A stretch of 64,000 nt of DNA from Palaemon carinicauda (GCF_036898095.1 NC_090725.1:319631654-319695653); one strand, 5' to 3'. Shown: positions 36,556-48,065, numbered from the stretch's first letter. The notes: generated by a model not told the origin, from the letters alone. Numbers and translations are program-made.

Positions 36556-36655
36556 GTAAATAGCTAAGGTTTGTATTGGTAGGAAAAATACAAATTATCT
36601 ACGAATTTGTCATTTGTTCCGTAACTGAAATACAAACCACGCTATTTACATGGGG
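36556..36655 (-). repeat. Element D internal complementary region (ICR)
   Basis: GTAAATAGCTAAGGTTTGTA ... CGAATTTGTC joined through AT to TTGTTCCGTAACTGAAATAC: complements of D's own left and right outer ends. The D-specific base in the right half (AACTGAAA versus AACCGAAA in B) matches D's own right end (TTTCAGTTACGG). Confidence 0.92.
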
Positions 36656-37104
36656 TGACTCAACCCTTAGGAAGGGCGGTAAGTCCCCTGCCATAATGGC
36701 TTTGGCTTGCCCGGGGACCCCAAATTCGAGAGTTTAAGTACTCAAGAAATAAGGGGTCCCTGCACCTCGCTGGCAGCTGTGAAACTGCTGCGGCCTACAT
36801 AAGCTGTGTGTGAAGGTGAGAAGCGACTCATCCTAGGAAGTTGACCTGGAGTTCATCAGATGGAAATCTAGGCTAGAACTCTCCCAATACCATCTCGTCA
36901 GGGTATGGGGACATGACAGTATTACTCTTAATACTAGGAACACAAGGAAGCATGGTTTACCTGCAGTGGTTTGAGGTCAGCTAAGCAAAGAACCCAGGAT
37001 GCTGCTTTCTCCAAGGAAGGAGCGGATGAAGAAAAGAATAAGAGCCAGACAAATCTTTTCATTCACGCAGACTAAGACCGGGTAACAATGCCCTCAACCC
37101 TCTG
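36656..37104 (-). other. Element D 3' untranslated region
   Basis: Matches the 3' untranslated region of element B, for example ACACAAGGAAGCATGGTTTA and the GGTCAGCTAAGCAAAGAACC block. No gene. Confidence 0.7.
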
Positions 37105-38300
37105 CTACCTGTCCATTAAGGAGCCTGAGGTATGACCAGCTATTGTGTATCCATCACAGGGCCGATAGAGAACGTATCGAGTCTCCTGTGTGTCACGTAT
37201 TGCAGGTAGTGGGCTGTGAAGGTCATCTGACGCTTCCACCACTGCTTGTAGAACCTGCGTCGCTGAGAAGCTCTTCTTGAAGGTCAGGGACGTTGCTGCG
37301 CCCCATACATCATGCGCTCTAAGGCGACATGACGGAGGAGGGTTAGGATTCGGGGACAGATGGATCACCCTATGAATCCATGCGGAGATTGGTATTCTTG
37401 GTGACCCTCCTCTTGTTCTCCTCGTGTTCACAAACAAAGCTTACACTTGGGGACGAAAGCAGCCGTTCTTTGAGATGTAACCTCAGACTCCTTACTGGAC
37501 ACAGTAGATGGTCTGGGTCATCTGTTACAGAACGAAGACTCGAAATCCAGAAAGAGTCTAATCGAGTATCCGGCACTCTCAGATTCTGTGTCTTAGCCAC
37601 AAACTCAGAGACGATTACGAACGTTACCTACCCTCATCCCCTTTCATGGGCGATGTCATACGAGAGACCATGAAGTTCACTGACTCGCTTGGCCAAGACC
37701 AAAGCTAGCAGGAACACTGCCTATCGAGCTAGGTGTCGATTTGAAGCCTGGCGACATGGTTCGTAGGGAGGCCTCTCTACGAGGCCTGAGAATTCGAACC
37801 AAGTGCTCTGGAGGAGGTCTCCCTTCTGACTGAGGGCAGGTAAGATCGTATCTTCATATGAGTAGGGAAAGTTCCAGCGAGGAAGGAATGTTCCGCTCCT
37901 TAGAGCCTGAAGGCTAGCCTTTCATTGCCAAGACTGAAAGGCGCATTCTTCCCTCAAATAAACGAAGAACTTCGCTCGTGCTGGAACAGTGGTATCGAGT
38001 GAAGAGATACTCCTTCACGATTCCAACCACAAACACACTCGGCACTTTGCCTGGTAGGCCCCTGTGGATGACCTGCGCAGGTGTCCAGACATCCCGTTCG
38101 CAACTTGTTGCGACAATCCTCTCTTGGTGAGGAGATGCTGGATAATCTTCCAGGCGGTAAGTCGAAGCGAAGCTACGGCTTTGAGGGAGCTGTTGGCATG
38201 TGGTTGTTTGCTTGTGACGCCGAGAGCGATTGACCGATATTCTGGTCTTGTTGAGCACTCTCCTCATCACACAGAACGGGGAAAAAGCGCACACGTTGGT
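37105..38300 (-). pseudogene. Element D tyrosine recombinase pseudogene
   Basis: C-terminal pieces: DDPDHLL-CPVRSLRLHL near 37,500, ISAWIHRVIHLSPNPNPPPS near 37,340, then RAHDVWGAATSLTFKKSF near 37,300. The HxxR Arg is replaced by Trp (TGG at 37,303-37,305, one CpG transition from CGG). The Tyr segment is frame-damaged near 37,200. The N-terminal part (37,914-38,294) is spread over frames, and the middle near 37,640-37,900 has several indels. Clearly inactive. Confidence 0.85.
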
Positions 38301-38439
38301 GCTGTCTCACTGTTGTTGGAAGGCATCTTGTCAGAGTGCTTCGGGATCTGGGCCTGGGGGCAACACATCGGGAGCTTGAAGTTCAGCGCTGTAGCGAACC
38401 AATCCATAGTCAGATAACCCCACAAAGTCAGAACTTTGT

Positions 38440-38880
38440 TAGCTACTGGATGATCCAAGGGCTACTTAATACTCATTATCTGAGATGCCCTGCTCCGTCT
38501 GTCAGTGAGCACATTCCCTTTGTCTGGAATGAAGCGAGTCGATGGAGGGATCGAGTGGGCTTCAGGGCTGTCTCAGTATCCCTATTGAGAGATGGGATAG
38601 CCGCTTTGAAAAGGTACCTCCTTGCTTGTTGATGTAAGCCACTACTGAGGTGTTGTTGGTCATAACCCCTCAGCGTGATCCGCTAGATCTTTGTTGGCAC
38701 TGAAGAAGGGCCAGGGAGAGCGGCCTTCATCACTAGCAGATTTATATGGAGGCACTTTTCCGATTCTGACCACAGGCCTGAGGCCCTTTTACCGAACGTG
38801 GTCTCCCCCCCCCACCCGTTCCTTGAGGTGTCCGTAAACAGCCTCCAATTCAAGGAAAGGAACGAGGAGCTCTATTCTTT
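38440..38880 (-). pseudogene. Element D RNase H remnant
   Basis: LFTDTSRNGWGG, the first acidic block, lies near 38,800-38,840, fused directly to Gag sequence upstream (junction about 38,860-38,885). The NTSVVAYINKQGGTFSKR block lies near 38,600-38,665. The frame is broken repeatedly. Confidence 0.75.
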
Positions 38881-40659
38881 CCCGTAGGATGCCCAGAGAC
38901 CCCAGCCAGATGACAGACCAAGAAGTTGCCTGCATGGCACACTTCGCTACATTCTCCTGGCCTAGGATCTGAGTAGGAGAAAAGGACACGTGTTGGATGG
39001 AGTGTCTCTTCAGAGGGGCTCCCCCAGTGAGTTCTTCCACGGAGTGGTGAACCGTAAGGCCCAAACAAGTCTCCTCTAGGATCTCGAAATACCTCCTCTG
39101 ATGGACTCGAGGAGGAGGGAGGAGCTTGTTATCGGCGCTGGATCTGCTGGGGGAGGCACGCTCAGAGCTGGCCTTTAACCTTGTCTCTGGCGCTCTGCAT
39201 CCCTTGTGACCAGGGCAAAGCTGCACTGGTCCTAGAGGGTTCCTGGGTGCCATAGACTTGGTCCAAGACCGAGTCCTTACCCTCACTAGGAGGGGCCTCT
39301 GGGTTTGGGAACCTGTTGAGGTTCCTCCTGGGGGGCAGAACTTGCCAGCACGCATGTTCTGACTCTTGGTGTTCTCCTCCTCATGAGCTAGCAGCAAAGT
39401 CTCTTGACCCCAGTGTTCTTCCTCGGGGAATTTGTGAACGTTCTCCGAATGTCTAGCTGACTCCTGTCTGATCCTTGCCGAAGACTTAGAAACAGTCTTC
39501 GAGTCCTTCGGTTCCCTCCTGGGAGGGATATGGGACTCCAGTAACAATGGATGCAGGCACTTCTCTATCCCTGACAAGACCTCTCAGGAAGAGGCGGAGT
39601 TTCCCCCCATGGTGTGATGGGGGAACGGCCCGGCTCGTCCGACTCCCCCGAGGATAGGTAATCCTCATCCGCAGCGGAGGGGGAGAAAGTCTGGGGTAAG
39701 GAAAGAGCCTTGAGCAAGGATTTGCGAGGAGACAGTTTAGCCTTTGGAGAAGACACCCTGGAGGGGACTCCCCTCTTCCTCTTCAGGAGGGGAGGGAGCT
39801 GCCCCTGATATGTGACAGAGGTCAGAGAGCACAGGCTTCATAGCCTGCATAAGGGCTCTGACTATGATCCCAAACTAGGGTAGCTGGCTGACAGTCGAGC
39901 TGTCAGATACTCCCTCTGGAGGGAAGGGGATCGTTCGATCCCTTGGAGGAGTTTGACAAAGGAGGGTTCGCCTGAACGAAGCTGAGACAAAAGGGGGGGC
40001 CTTAGACCTGTCCGGAAACCTCTCCTCCTCCGGCGAGCGCGCTGTTTTGCGACTGCTGGGAGGGGAACGGGACGATGGCTTGTCCACCTGCAGTCCCGTA
40101 AGATTTGTGCGTGATCACGCTTGCGATCGGGGCGCAGATCGAGCTGGAGGTGGCGCAATGATTCCTGGAAGGGATCGTGCGCAGCAGTAATTTGTGTTCA
40201 CGATCGCGCAGGCGTGTAAGGACGCAGGCTTGCGAGATTGATAGCGTGAGCGCGCGCGGGAGATGGCGCGGGTGCACGTAGGAGGTGGTTGAAGGTTGGA
40301 TGGGCGCAATCAAATGATCGCGTGTACGCGGGAGCGCAGCAACTTGATGCAAGACTGTTGGGGGCGAGAGTGCAGTACCGCGAGTTAGCGCGATGGCGAG
40401 CAGGTGAGCGCTGCGCAGTCTGCACATTCATCTTACCCTGAGGATCTCATGGGTGCGCTTGAAGCGCAGGAGACTTGATACTCCGAGGAGTGGTCACTAA
40501 GAGAGACCTCTCCCGCGAATGGGAGAGGTGCCCTTCGTAGAAGAGACTTGGAGACCCCGCAGGCTGAACCACTGGTGAGCGCTTGCGATCTTTCCGGAAA
40601 AAAAAAGACTCCAACGATGTGCGGCGCAATCGGATTCGGGCGCACAGGTGTGCGCTGTT

Positions 40660-40790
40660 GCGATGGGGGCGCAACTGGAATATCACGTGCAACTGGAACA
40701 TCGCACGCAACTGGAACATCGCGCGCAACTGGAACATCGCGCGCAACTGGCAAATTGCGCGCAACCGGAACTTTGTGCGCAACTGGAAGC
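40660..40790 (-). repeat. 18-bp minisatellite in element D Gag
   Basis: About seven units of GCGCGCAACTGGAACATC (plus strand). The minus strand gives VARDVP repeats. The period and the GCGCGCA start are shared with the 18-bp array of element B at 23,060, but the rest of the unit differs. Confidence 0.9.
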
Positions 40791-40899
40791 GTGCGTACAG
40801 GATTGCGCAAATTGGGTGGAGAGTCCAGAGGTACCTGTGAGCGCCCGTGCGCTAACTTAGGCACATCCTGGACTGCGCGGTGAATTGTAGGAGCGCGCT

Positions 40900-41420
40900 G
40901 GGGCGTTGGCAAGCGCTTGTGCGCTATATCAGGAACTGCCTCTATGGGCATGCAACAGGGTGCGGGAGCACAGGTGTGCGATGCTGCGATGGGCACGCAA
41001 ATTAAAGAAATGCTTGCGCATGCGGGCGCGAGGGCGCGCCGGGCGCACGGGGGCGCCGAATGCGCGCTGGAAACCACTGGTGCCTGTGCCTGGAGAAGAA
41101 TGTAGGAGTGTTCGTGGGCGCGCAAGCGCACGGGCGCACGAGCATGCGGGAGGGCGGGTGTGTGGGCGCGCTGAATGCGTGTGGGAGCGCATTGGTGCCT
41201 GCGCGCGACGCGGGCGCACGGGCGCGCAGGTGTGTGGGCGCGCCGAATGCGCGCGGGTGCCCATTGGTGCCCGCGCGCGGACGATCGTCGGCGTTACGCG
41301 CGTATGAAGATCGTCCGCGCAGGTGTGATCGTCGGCGTTACACGCGTATGAAGATCGTCCTCGCAGGTGTGATCGTCGCCGTTGTGCGCATTAGAAGATT
41401 GTCGGCGTTAGCACTTGCAC
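40900..41420 (-). repeat. GC-rich (GCGCAxx) degenerate repeat in element D Gag
   Basis: A GC-rich stretch of GGGCGCACGGGCGC-like words, with a duplicated unit at 41,280-41,400 (GATCGTCGGCGTTACGCGCG and GTATGAAGATCGTCC, two copies and a partial third, about 54 bases each). Confidence 0.75.
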
Positions 41421-42221
41421 GCGTGTGCTTGTGCTCTGGGTCGAAGGATCAGCTGACAGGTCAAACAGGAACTGGGATGTGTCCCTAAAGGGAGGGCATC
41501 CCCTGAAGAAGACCAAGGCAGGTCTGTTTCAGCACAGAGCCGACGATCAACACTGGAAGTACTGCGCAGGAGAACGCTGGCGCGCTAATCAGGAACTGCT
41601 GGTGGGAGCTGGAGTGCAGTGTGGGGGCGCAGGGGAACCCTGGAGCATAACAGGAACAGGTGCGCGCAGATGAGCGCTGAGGCGCTATGTCTAGAACAGC
41701 AGCAGCATGAGGGGGCGCAGGTAAAAATCTGGAGCTGAAGGATTAGAGGCGCAGTTTGCGCTCAAGTCCCTTATGCGCAATGGCAAGTTTTAGTCGTGGG
41801 CGCCCACAGCGCGTCAGCAGCCAGGAACGGAGACGGCAGGACAGCAGGTCTTGGCTAAGGGAACGAGAGACCAAAAGGCCTAACATAGCCTGAGTTGTGA
41901 GATCCCGAAGGGTCAGTGCAACGAGAAACCGAAGTTTCCCTGTCACTAAACACCGAATTGTAGGAGTGACTAAAGTTACGAGAGCCGGGGGGTTCTGCAT
42001 AACTACCGTACGAGACAACGCAGGGTCAGCGCAAAGAGAAACCGAAGTTTCCCTGTCACTAAACTGTGACACAAGTTACGAGAGCCCAAGGGTTCTGCGT
42101 AACTAAAGTTACGAGACCCCGAAGGGTCAGCGTAACGAGAAACCGAAGGGAACGGTGGTGGCCTAGCGCTATGCCGTTCAAGACTCTCTCGTTGTCGTAC
42201 ACTACACACACCGCACAAACA

Positions 42222-42235
42222 CTGAAAAGAAAAAC
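42222..42235 (-). promoter_or_regulatory. 3' splice acceptor-like site, element D leader
   Basis: The minus strand reads GTTTTTCTTTTCAG followed by TGTTTGTGCGGTGTGTG. It is positioned like those in A and B, downstream of a shared GTGTCTGCTCCCATCCTTGC block (42,340-42,360). Confidence 0.4.
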
Positions 42236-42377
42236 TTACTATATTCTATACACAGAAATATATATAAACACCAAGAATGTTTAATATATTAAGTATAAGA
42301 AAAAGTAAGTAATAGACAAAGCATTAATGGCTGTCAAGCAAGGATGGGAGCAGACACGTCCGCTCGCCAGCCGAGCC

Positions 42378-42569
42378 AAAAGTAAAGTGAAGCATTCACC
42401 CGTGTGTGTGTGGGGGGGGGGGTGTAGCTAGCTACCCCTCCCTACCCCGTGCTAACTAGCGGCGGGGTGGTAAACGATCATTAAAACTTTTATGGCTCGT
42501 CATCAGCTACGCCGAAGTAATTACCCAATGTAAATAGCGTGGTTTGTATTTCAGTTACGGAACAAATAA
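42378..42569 (-). repeat. Element D right inverted terminal repeat
   Basis: Starts near AAAGTAAAGTGAAGCATTCA and ends at GTTACGGAACAAAT. Complementary to 36,300-36,509, with a long G run in the middle. Confidence 0.9.
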
Positions 42570-43450
42570 GGTAAAGTAAGATTAAGTAAGGGAGGGTAGG
42601 GTAAGATAGGGTATGGTAGAGTAGGGTAGGGTATGGTAGAGTGTGGTAGAGTTGGTTAGGGTGTGGTAGGGTAGGGTAGGGCAGGTTAAGGTAAGGTAAA
42701 GTAAGGCTAGGTTAGTTAAGAGATGTGGTAAGAATAGATAAGGACAGATGTGAGATAAAGTAATAGTTGGTAAGGGTATGGAATTTATGAGTAGGTAAAG
42801 TAAGGGTAGCTTTAGTAAATTTAGGCATGGTAAGAGCAGGTAAGTTGAGAGTAAATAAAGTATTATTAGGCAAGATATTAGTAGGCAGGTATTAGTAGGT
42901 ATGATATGAGTAGATATATGATATATTATGAGTATGTGAGGTAAAAGCAGGTAAGGTGAGGGTAGGTATGGTAAGGCTTAGTAAAATAAGATTAGGTGAG
43001 GTAAGGTTAGGTGAAATATATGTAATTAAAGTATGTGTAGGAAAGGCAAGGGTAGGTAAAATTATGTATAGGAATGATATGGGTAGGTAAAGTATTTGTT
43101 AAGGTAAGGATAGGCAATGTAAGAATTAGTTAGGTAAAGGCAGGTGAGGTAAGGTTAGGTAAGGTAATGTGAGGTTATGTAAGGCAAAGGAAGTTAAGGT
43201 AAGGTATGGTGAGGTTAGGTAAGGTAGGGGTATGTAAGGTTGGGTTAGGTAAGGTAAGTATACATAACGTGAGGTTAGTTAAGGTAAGGTTAATTGAATG
43301 ATGGTAGGCAAGGTATGTGTAAATAATTTAAGAATACGTAAATAAGCGTAGGTACAGTAAGAGAAGGTAAGGATTTGCCTGGGTAAGGTAAGAACAGGTA
43401 AGGTAAGAGCAGGTAAGATAAAGGTAGGTAAATTGAGGTTAGGTAACTAC
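42570..43450 (+). repeat. Degenerate pentamer block (GGTAA/GGTTA/GGTAG), telomere-like
   Basis: About 880 bases dominated by AGGTAAGGT, AGGTTAGGTA and GGTAGGGTA words with no fixed longer unit. GGTTA is a rotation of the arthropod telomere repeat TTAGG. The block begins directly at the right edge of element D. Confidence 0.85.
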
Positions 43451-44225
43451 AAAATTAATAAGTTTATTTGGTCAATCTTGTGTTCGTCATTTCGTTAAGG
43501 TCTGCTTTATTATCTTGTTTAATAATATCTAATAAAAAATTCCACGATACGCCCTACTTGAATCTGTAGGCCTGCTTCAAAGCCTCCTCTGAAGGAAGGC
43601 CTAATCTAACATGAAGATGCTAGATCTCAAAAAAAAAAAAAAAAAAAAATAACATAGGCCTAGGCTTCTTTCAGAGTAAAACATGAGACCACTTTACCTG
43701 TAAAATACCATTTTAACAATATAATCACTGAATATCAATAAAGTTATTACAAATTACCTTCAGAGTAATGGGAAAAAGAAGAAATTCACGACACAGTCCA
43801 ATATATATCGACGTTTTTTGTTGTCAGGGAGGAATAAGAAATGATGGTCGGGAGAGATACTGTTCCGAACATTGAGTAATGGCTCGGACCGCATAAAGTT
43901 CCAACAATGAGCAGAAAAATCTTACGCTTTCTCACTTATTCTTTACTCTCGATCATGTTATCCATTCCATTTCATTAAAATCGGCACTGGAATGTTGGTT
44001 TAAACTGGAAATTGAACTAGCTATAGTGAGGTTGATAGTATCAGAATTAATAATTGCTATGGAAAGACATATAGCAAGATCTCGTAATAAGAGAGAGAAG
44101 AAGATTGTTGTATACAGAAAGCTCAGTAATATATTTTTAAGTAGACCACAATTAAACCTATACGAAATTAATGCGAATAATAATTCTATTTAATAATATT
44201 ACTTGATACAAACCTAATTACCAGT
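43451..44225. other. AT-rich non-coding DNA
   Basis: No gene. A poly-A run lies at about 43,629-43,649. Confidence 0.5.
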
Positions 44226-44355
44226 GGGAGAGGTGGGAGATGATGAATGGAGAAGCATTGATTTAAAAGCTCAAGATAGAGACGACGGGTGAAATCTAAC
44301 CGAGACCCTTTGCGTCAATAGGGGTAGGAGGAGATGATGATGATGATGACATTGA
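44226..44355 (+). pseudogene. RTE-like LINE 3' end, short copy
   Basis: GGGAGATGATGAATGGAGAAG, then TCAAGATAGAGACGACGG, then TGAAATCTAACCGAGACCCT, ending in a (GAT)n run. It matches the 3' end of the copy at 54,460-54,740 (GGAGATGATGAATTTAGAAG ... AAATCTAATCGAGGCCCT ... GGAGGCGATGACGATAATG). Confidence 0.7.
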
Positions 44356-44490
44356 ACACCAAAAGAGCCCTAAAGAATTAACAAAACGTTTATCACTCTA
44401 ATAAGTAAAAGGGCAGACGATAATAGTTTTAAATATTTTACATCTAAGACTATGGTTATATAATTTAGTAGACATGCTGTAGTAGTTCAC

Positions 44491-45132
<642 letters not shown>

Positions 45133-45465
45133 AGGATATGGCTTAACTGGTAACGTCTGTGCTTGATGATTGGTAGACTGGGGTTCAGGCACACTCAAAT
45201 TCGTTAGCTCCCTTAATGGCTGCAACCTTACCATCCTTGGGGAACCTATATGTCAACCTTGTGAATCACCAGGAGTCATTGCCTTGTCCTCCCTTTTCCT
45301 AGCTTGGATGGGGAGAAGGCTTGGGCACTGATAATATGGATAGTCTATAGGGCATTATCCTGCTTCCTAGTGCAATGTCACTGTCCCTTGCCTCTACCAT
45401 TCATGAGCAACCTCTAAACATTTGAAGAGTGGCTGTCTCCTTCTCTAAATAATAATAAAATATGT
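45133..45465 (+). repeat. tRNA-derived SINE, copy 1
   Basis: Box A-like TGGCTTAACTGG (45,139-45,150) and a degraded box B (GGTTCAGGCAC, 45,182-45,192) lie 31 bases apart, as in a tRNA promoter. The body matches copy 2 (60,870-61,196, opposite strand): GCAACCTTACCATCCTT, GGGCATTATCCTGCTTCC, and CTCTACCATTCATGAGCAAC. The 3' tail is AATAATAATAAA. Confidence 0.85.
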
Positions 45466-46116
45466 AAAAGAATCAGGGCTATTTTTGTCACATGTCCGAT
45501 TAGATATTTATCAACAGAGGGTCGAGTATACCAATATGACAATATTTTGCTAATCAGAGGTGGAAAGATCATCATTTTAGTAAAAAAATGGTTTAGAATA
45601 TATTGCCAAAAGCTAATTCAATTACATATGTTGTAAAATAAAATGTATATAACAATATGTTGCTGATATTTCAGGAAAACATATTGATATGTATGCCATT
45701 GTTGGGTAACTGTAATAAAGGATTAATTTTAATGAAATTATTTTAATTTTTTCTAATTACTAAATATGACAATGGTACATTATAATTTGGAAATACAATA
45801 ATTTTGGGGTAATGTTTTAAAAATCAAAATAATTTATTATTGTTAAATGCTTGACTTCGACATTTCATAAAACTGGAGAAACCTTTTTTTTTTCTAGTGA
45901 GATAAAGAAATTGCTGGACTTCTTATACGTCACCTATATAATTTTTTTTTCTTTTTTTCTGCAGCTTATTGTTGGTGAGATCTACAAAACTAGAGGCAGT
46001 AAGATTGTATTTACGATCATAAAATCATGATTTTCATCCATACACAAAAATATTCATAATTATATTTCTCAAAAGCAGAATAAAAATATTATGAAGTTTT
46101 CTGTTTGCATATGACA

Positions 46117-46118
<2 letters not shown>
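45466..46118. other. AT-rich non-coding DNA
   Basis: Nothing recognised. Confidence 0.5.
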
Positions 46119-46188
<70 letters not shown>

Positions 46189-46259
46189 TGTGTTTGTTCT
46201 CAGGTCAGGTGAATTGACTTGCATTAAATCCTGTCAAGAAAGGAAACAATATAAAGTCG

Positions 46260-46329
<70 letters not shown>

Positions 46330-46386
46330 TGCTCCCAGGTCAGATGAATTGACTTACATTACATCCTGTCAAGAAAGGAAACAATA

Positions 46387-46461
<75 letters not shown>

Positions 46462-46521
46462 GATTTAATAAGTATATTGTGTTCAATTTCATACATACAT
46501 ACAATGTATATACATACACAT

Positions 46522-46601
<80 letters not shown>

Positions 46602-46663
46602 AGTGTTCTCAGATCGGATGAATTAACTTACATTAAATCCTATTAGAGGAAACAATATGAAAT

Positions 46664-46719
<56 letters not shown>

Positions 46720-46782
46720 TGTTCTCAGGTCGGATGAATTGACTTGCATTAAAATCTGTCAAGAAAGGACAAAATATAAAAT

Positions 46783-46858
<76 letters not shown>

Positions 46859-46915
46859 TGCTCCCAGGTCAGATGAATTGACTTACATTACATCCTGTCA
46901 AGAAAGGAAACAATA

Positions 46916-46995
<80 letters not shown>

Positions 46996-47053
46996 TTTAA
47001 TAAGTATATTGTGTTCAATTTCATACATACATACAATGTATATACATACACAT

Positions 47054-47135
<82 letters not shown>

Positions 47136-47188
47136 TAAGTATATTGTGTTCAATTTCATACATACATACAATGTATATACATACACAT

Positions 47189-47243
<55 letters not shown>

Positions 47244-47303
47244 TGTTCTCAGATCGGATGAATTAACTTACATTAAATCCTATTAGAGGAAACAATATGA
47301 AAT

Positions 47304-47378
<75 letters not shown>

Positions 47379-47446
47379 AGTAGTGTTCTCAGGTCGGATG
47401 AATTGACTTGCATTAAAATCTGTCAAGAAAGGACAAAATATAAAAT

Positions 47447-47513
<67 letters not shown>
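46119..47513. repeat. Compound array of (GA)n blocks and two alternating spacers
   Basis: Ten or more (GA)15-35 blocks are separated by only two kinds of spacer. Spacer 1 (about 70 bases, with GATGAATTGACTT and CTGTCAAGAAAGGA) appears at about 46,193, 46,327, 46,600, 46,716, 46,856, 47,241 and 47,381. Spacer 2 (about 70 bases, GATTTAATAAGTATATTGTG ... ACATACACATATACAGAG) appears at about 46,461, 46,992 and 47,129. Arg-Glu and Leu-Ser frames here are artefacts. Confidence 0.92.
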
Positions 47514-47514
<1 letters not shown>

Positions 47515-48065
47515 CAGGGGGAAGGGCATGCTACTGAGCCATATCATCCTTTTATAATTCCAAATTCTCTGAAAATGTCGAATTAATGAAGAGATGCAAG
47601 AGATTTTGATTCTATTGTTCAGAAAGTTTCTATGCAAAGTCGAAACTAATGAACTAAAATCACGTATTGGGTCATGAAGCTGATTAAGATGGACTGCCGT
47701 TGATGTGAATTCCTCGCTAATGCATAAAGGATAAGACTAAAAAGGTTGAGGGTAAATGAGATGCAACTTTTCCCTGTTAATTACGAAGGTATGCGCAAAG
47801 TATTTGATCCTTCTGCATACAATCACTACTTTCTGTCTGGTTTCAGTAATTAGGAAAAATATACTGTAATTAAGATGCAAAGACGAAATTAATATGAATC
47901 TCTAGATCATATGTAGTATATTTCACTTTCACAATGTATATTTTATATTCTTTCATAAATCTTTGTCAGCTTCGTGGCACATGATAGCTGTATGTTATAT
48001 TTTGTCAGTTAAGAAAGTAATAGAAATTGTTTCAATTGAATTTTCAATTAAAGCATATGCATTTA
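47514..48065. other. AT-rich non-coding DNA
   Basis: Nothing recognised. Confidence 0.5.

Larger units (their letters stand above)
38850..42160 (-). pseudogene. Element D Gag pseudogene
   Basis: The C-terminal part (39,577 to 38,850) is open and close to B: HQRRYFEILEETCLGLTVHH and CAMQATSWSVIWLGSLGIL. It is cut at LGSLGIL, where RNase H sequence begins. The middle (41,131 to 39,875) is rich in Ala/Arg/Pro with 18-bp repeats (VARDVP type). The upstream part near 41,880-42,160 has PSGSR-type repeats. No Cys-rich module is found between the splice acceptor-like site (42,222) and these repeats, although A and B have one there. Confidence 0.8.
36300..42569 (-). mobile_element. DIRS-like retrotransposon D, lacking RT
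   Basis: A 6.27-kb minus-strand element of the same subfamily as B: the same outer ends (GACAAATTCGTAGATAATTT and GTTACGGAACAAAT), terminal repeats (36,300-36,509; 42,378-42,569) and ICR (36,556-36,655). Gag remnants (42,160 to 38,880) run directly into RNase H (38,880 to 38,440), so the whole RT is deleted. The Gag Cys-rich module is also missing. YR is degenerate (38,300 to 37,105). It looks like a decayed non-autonomous derivative that kept its ends. Confidence 0.9.

Noticed and set aside
42570..43450. True chromosome end
   Set aside because: The block is degenerate and followed by more than 20 kb of ordinary repeats and AT-rich DNA, so it is internal.
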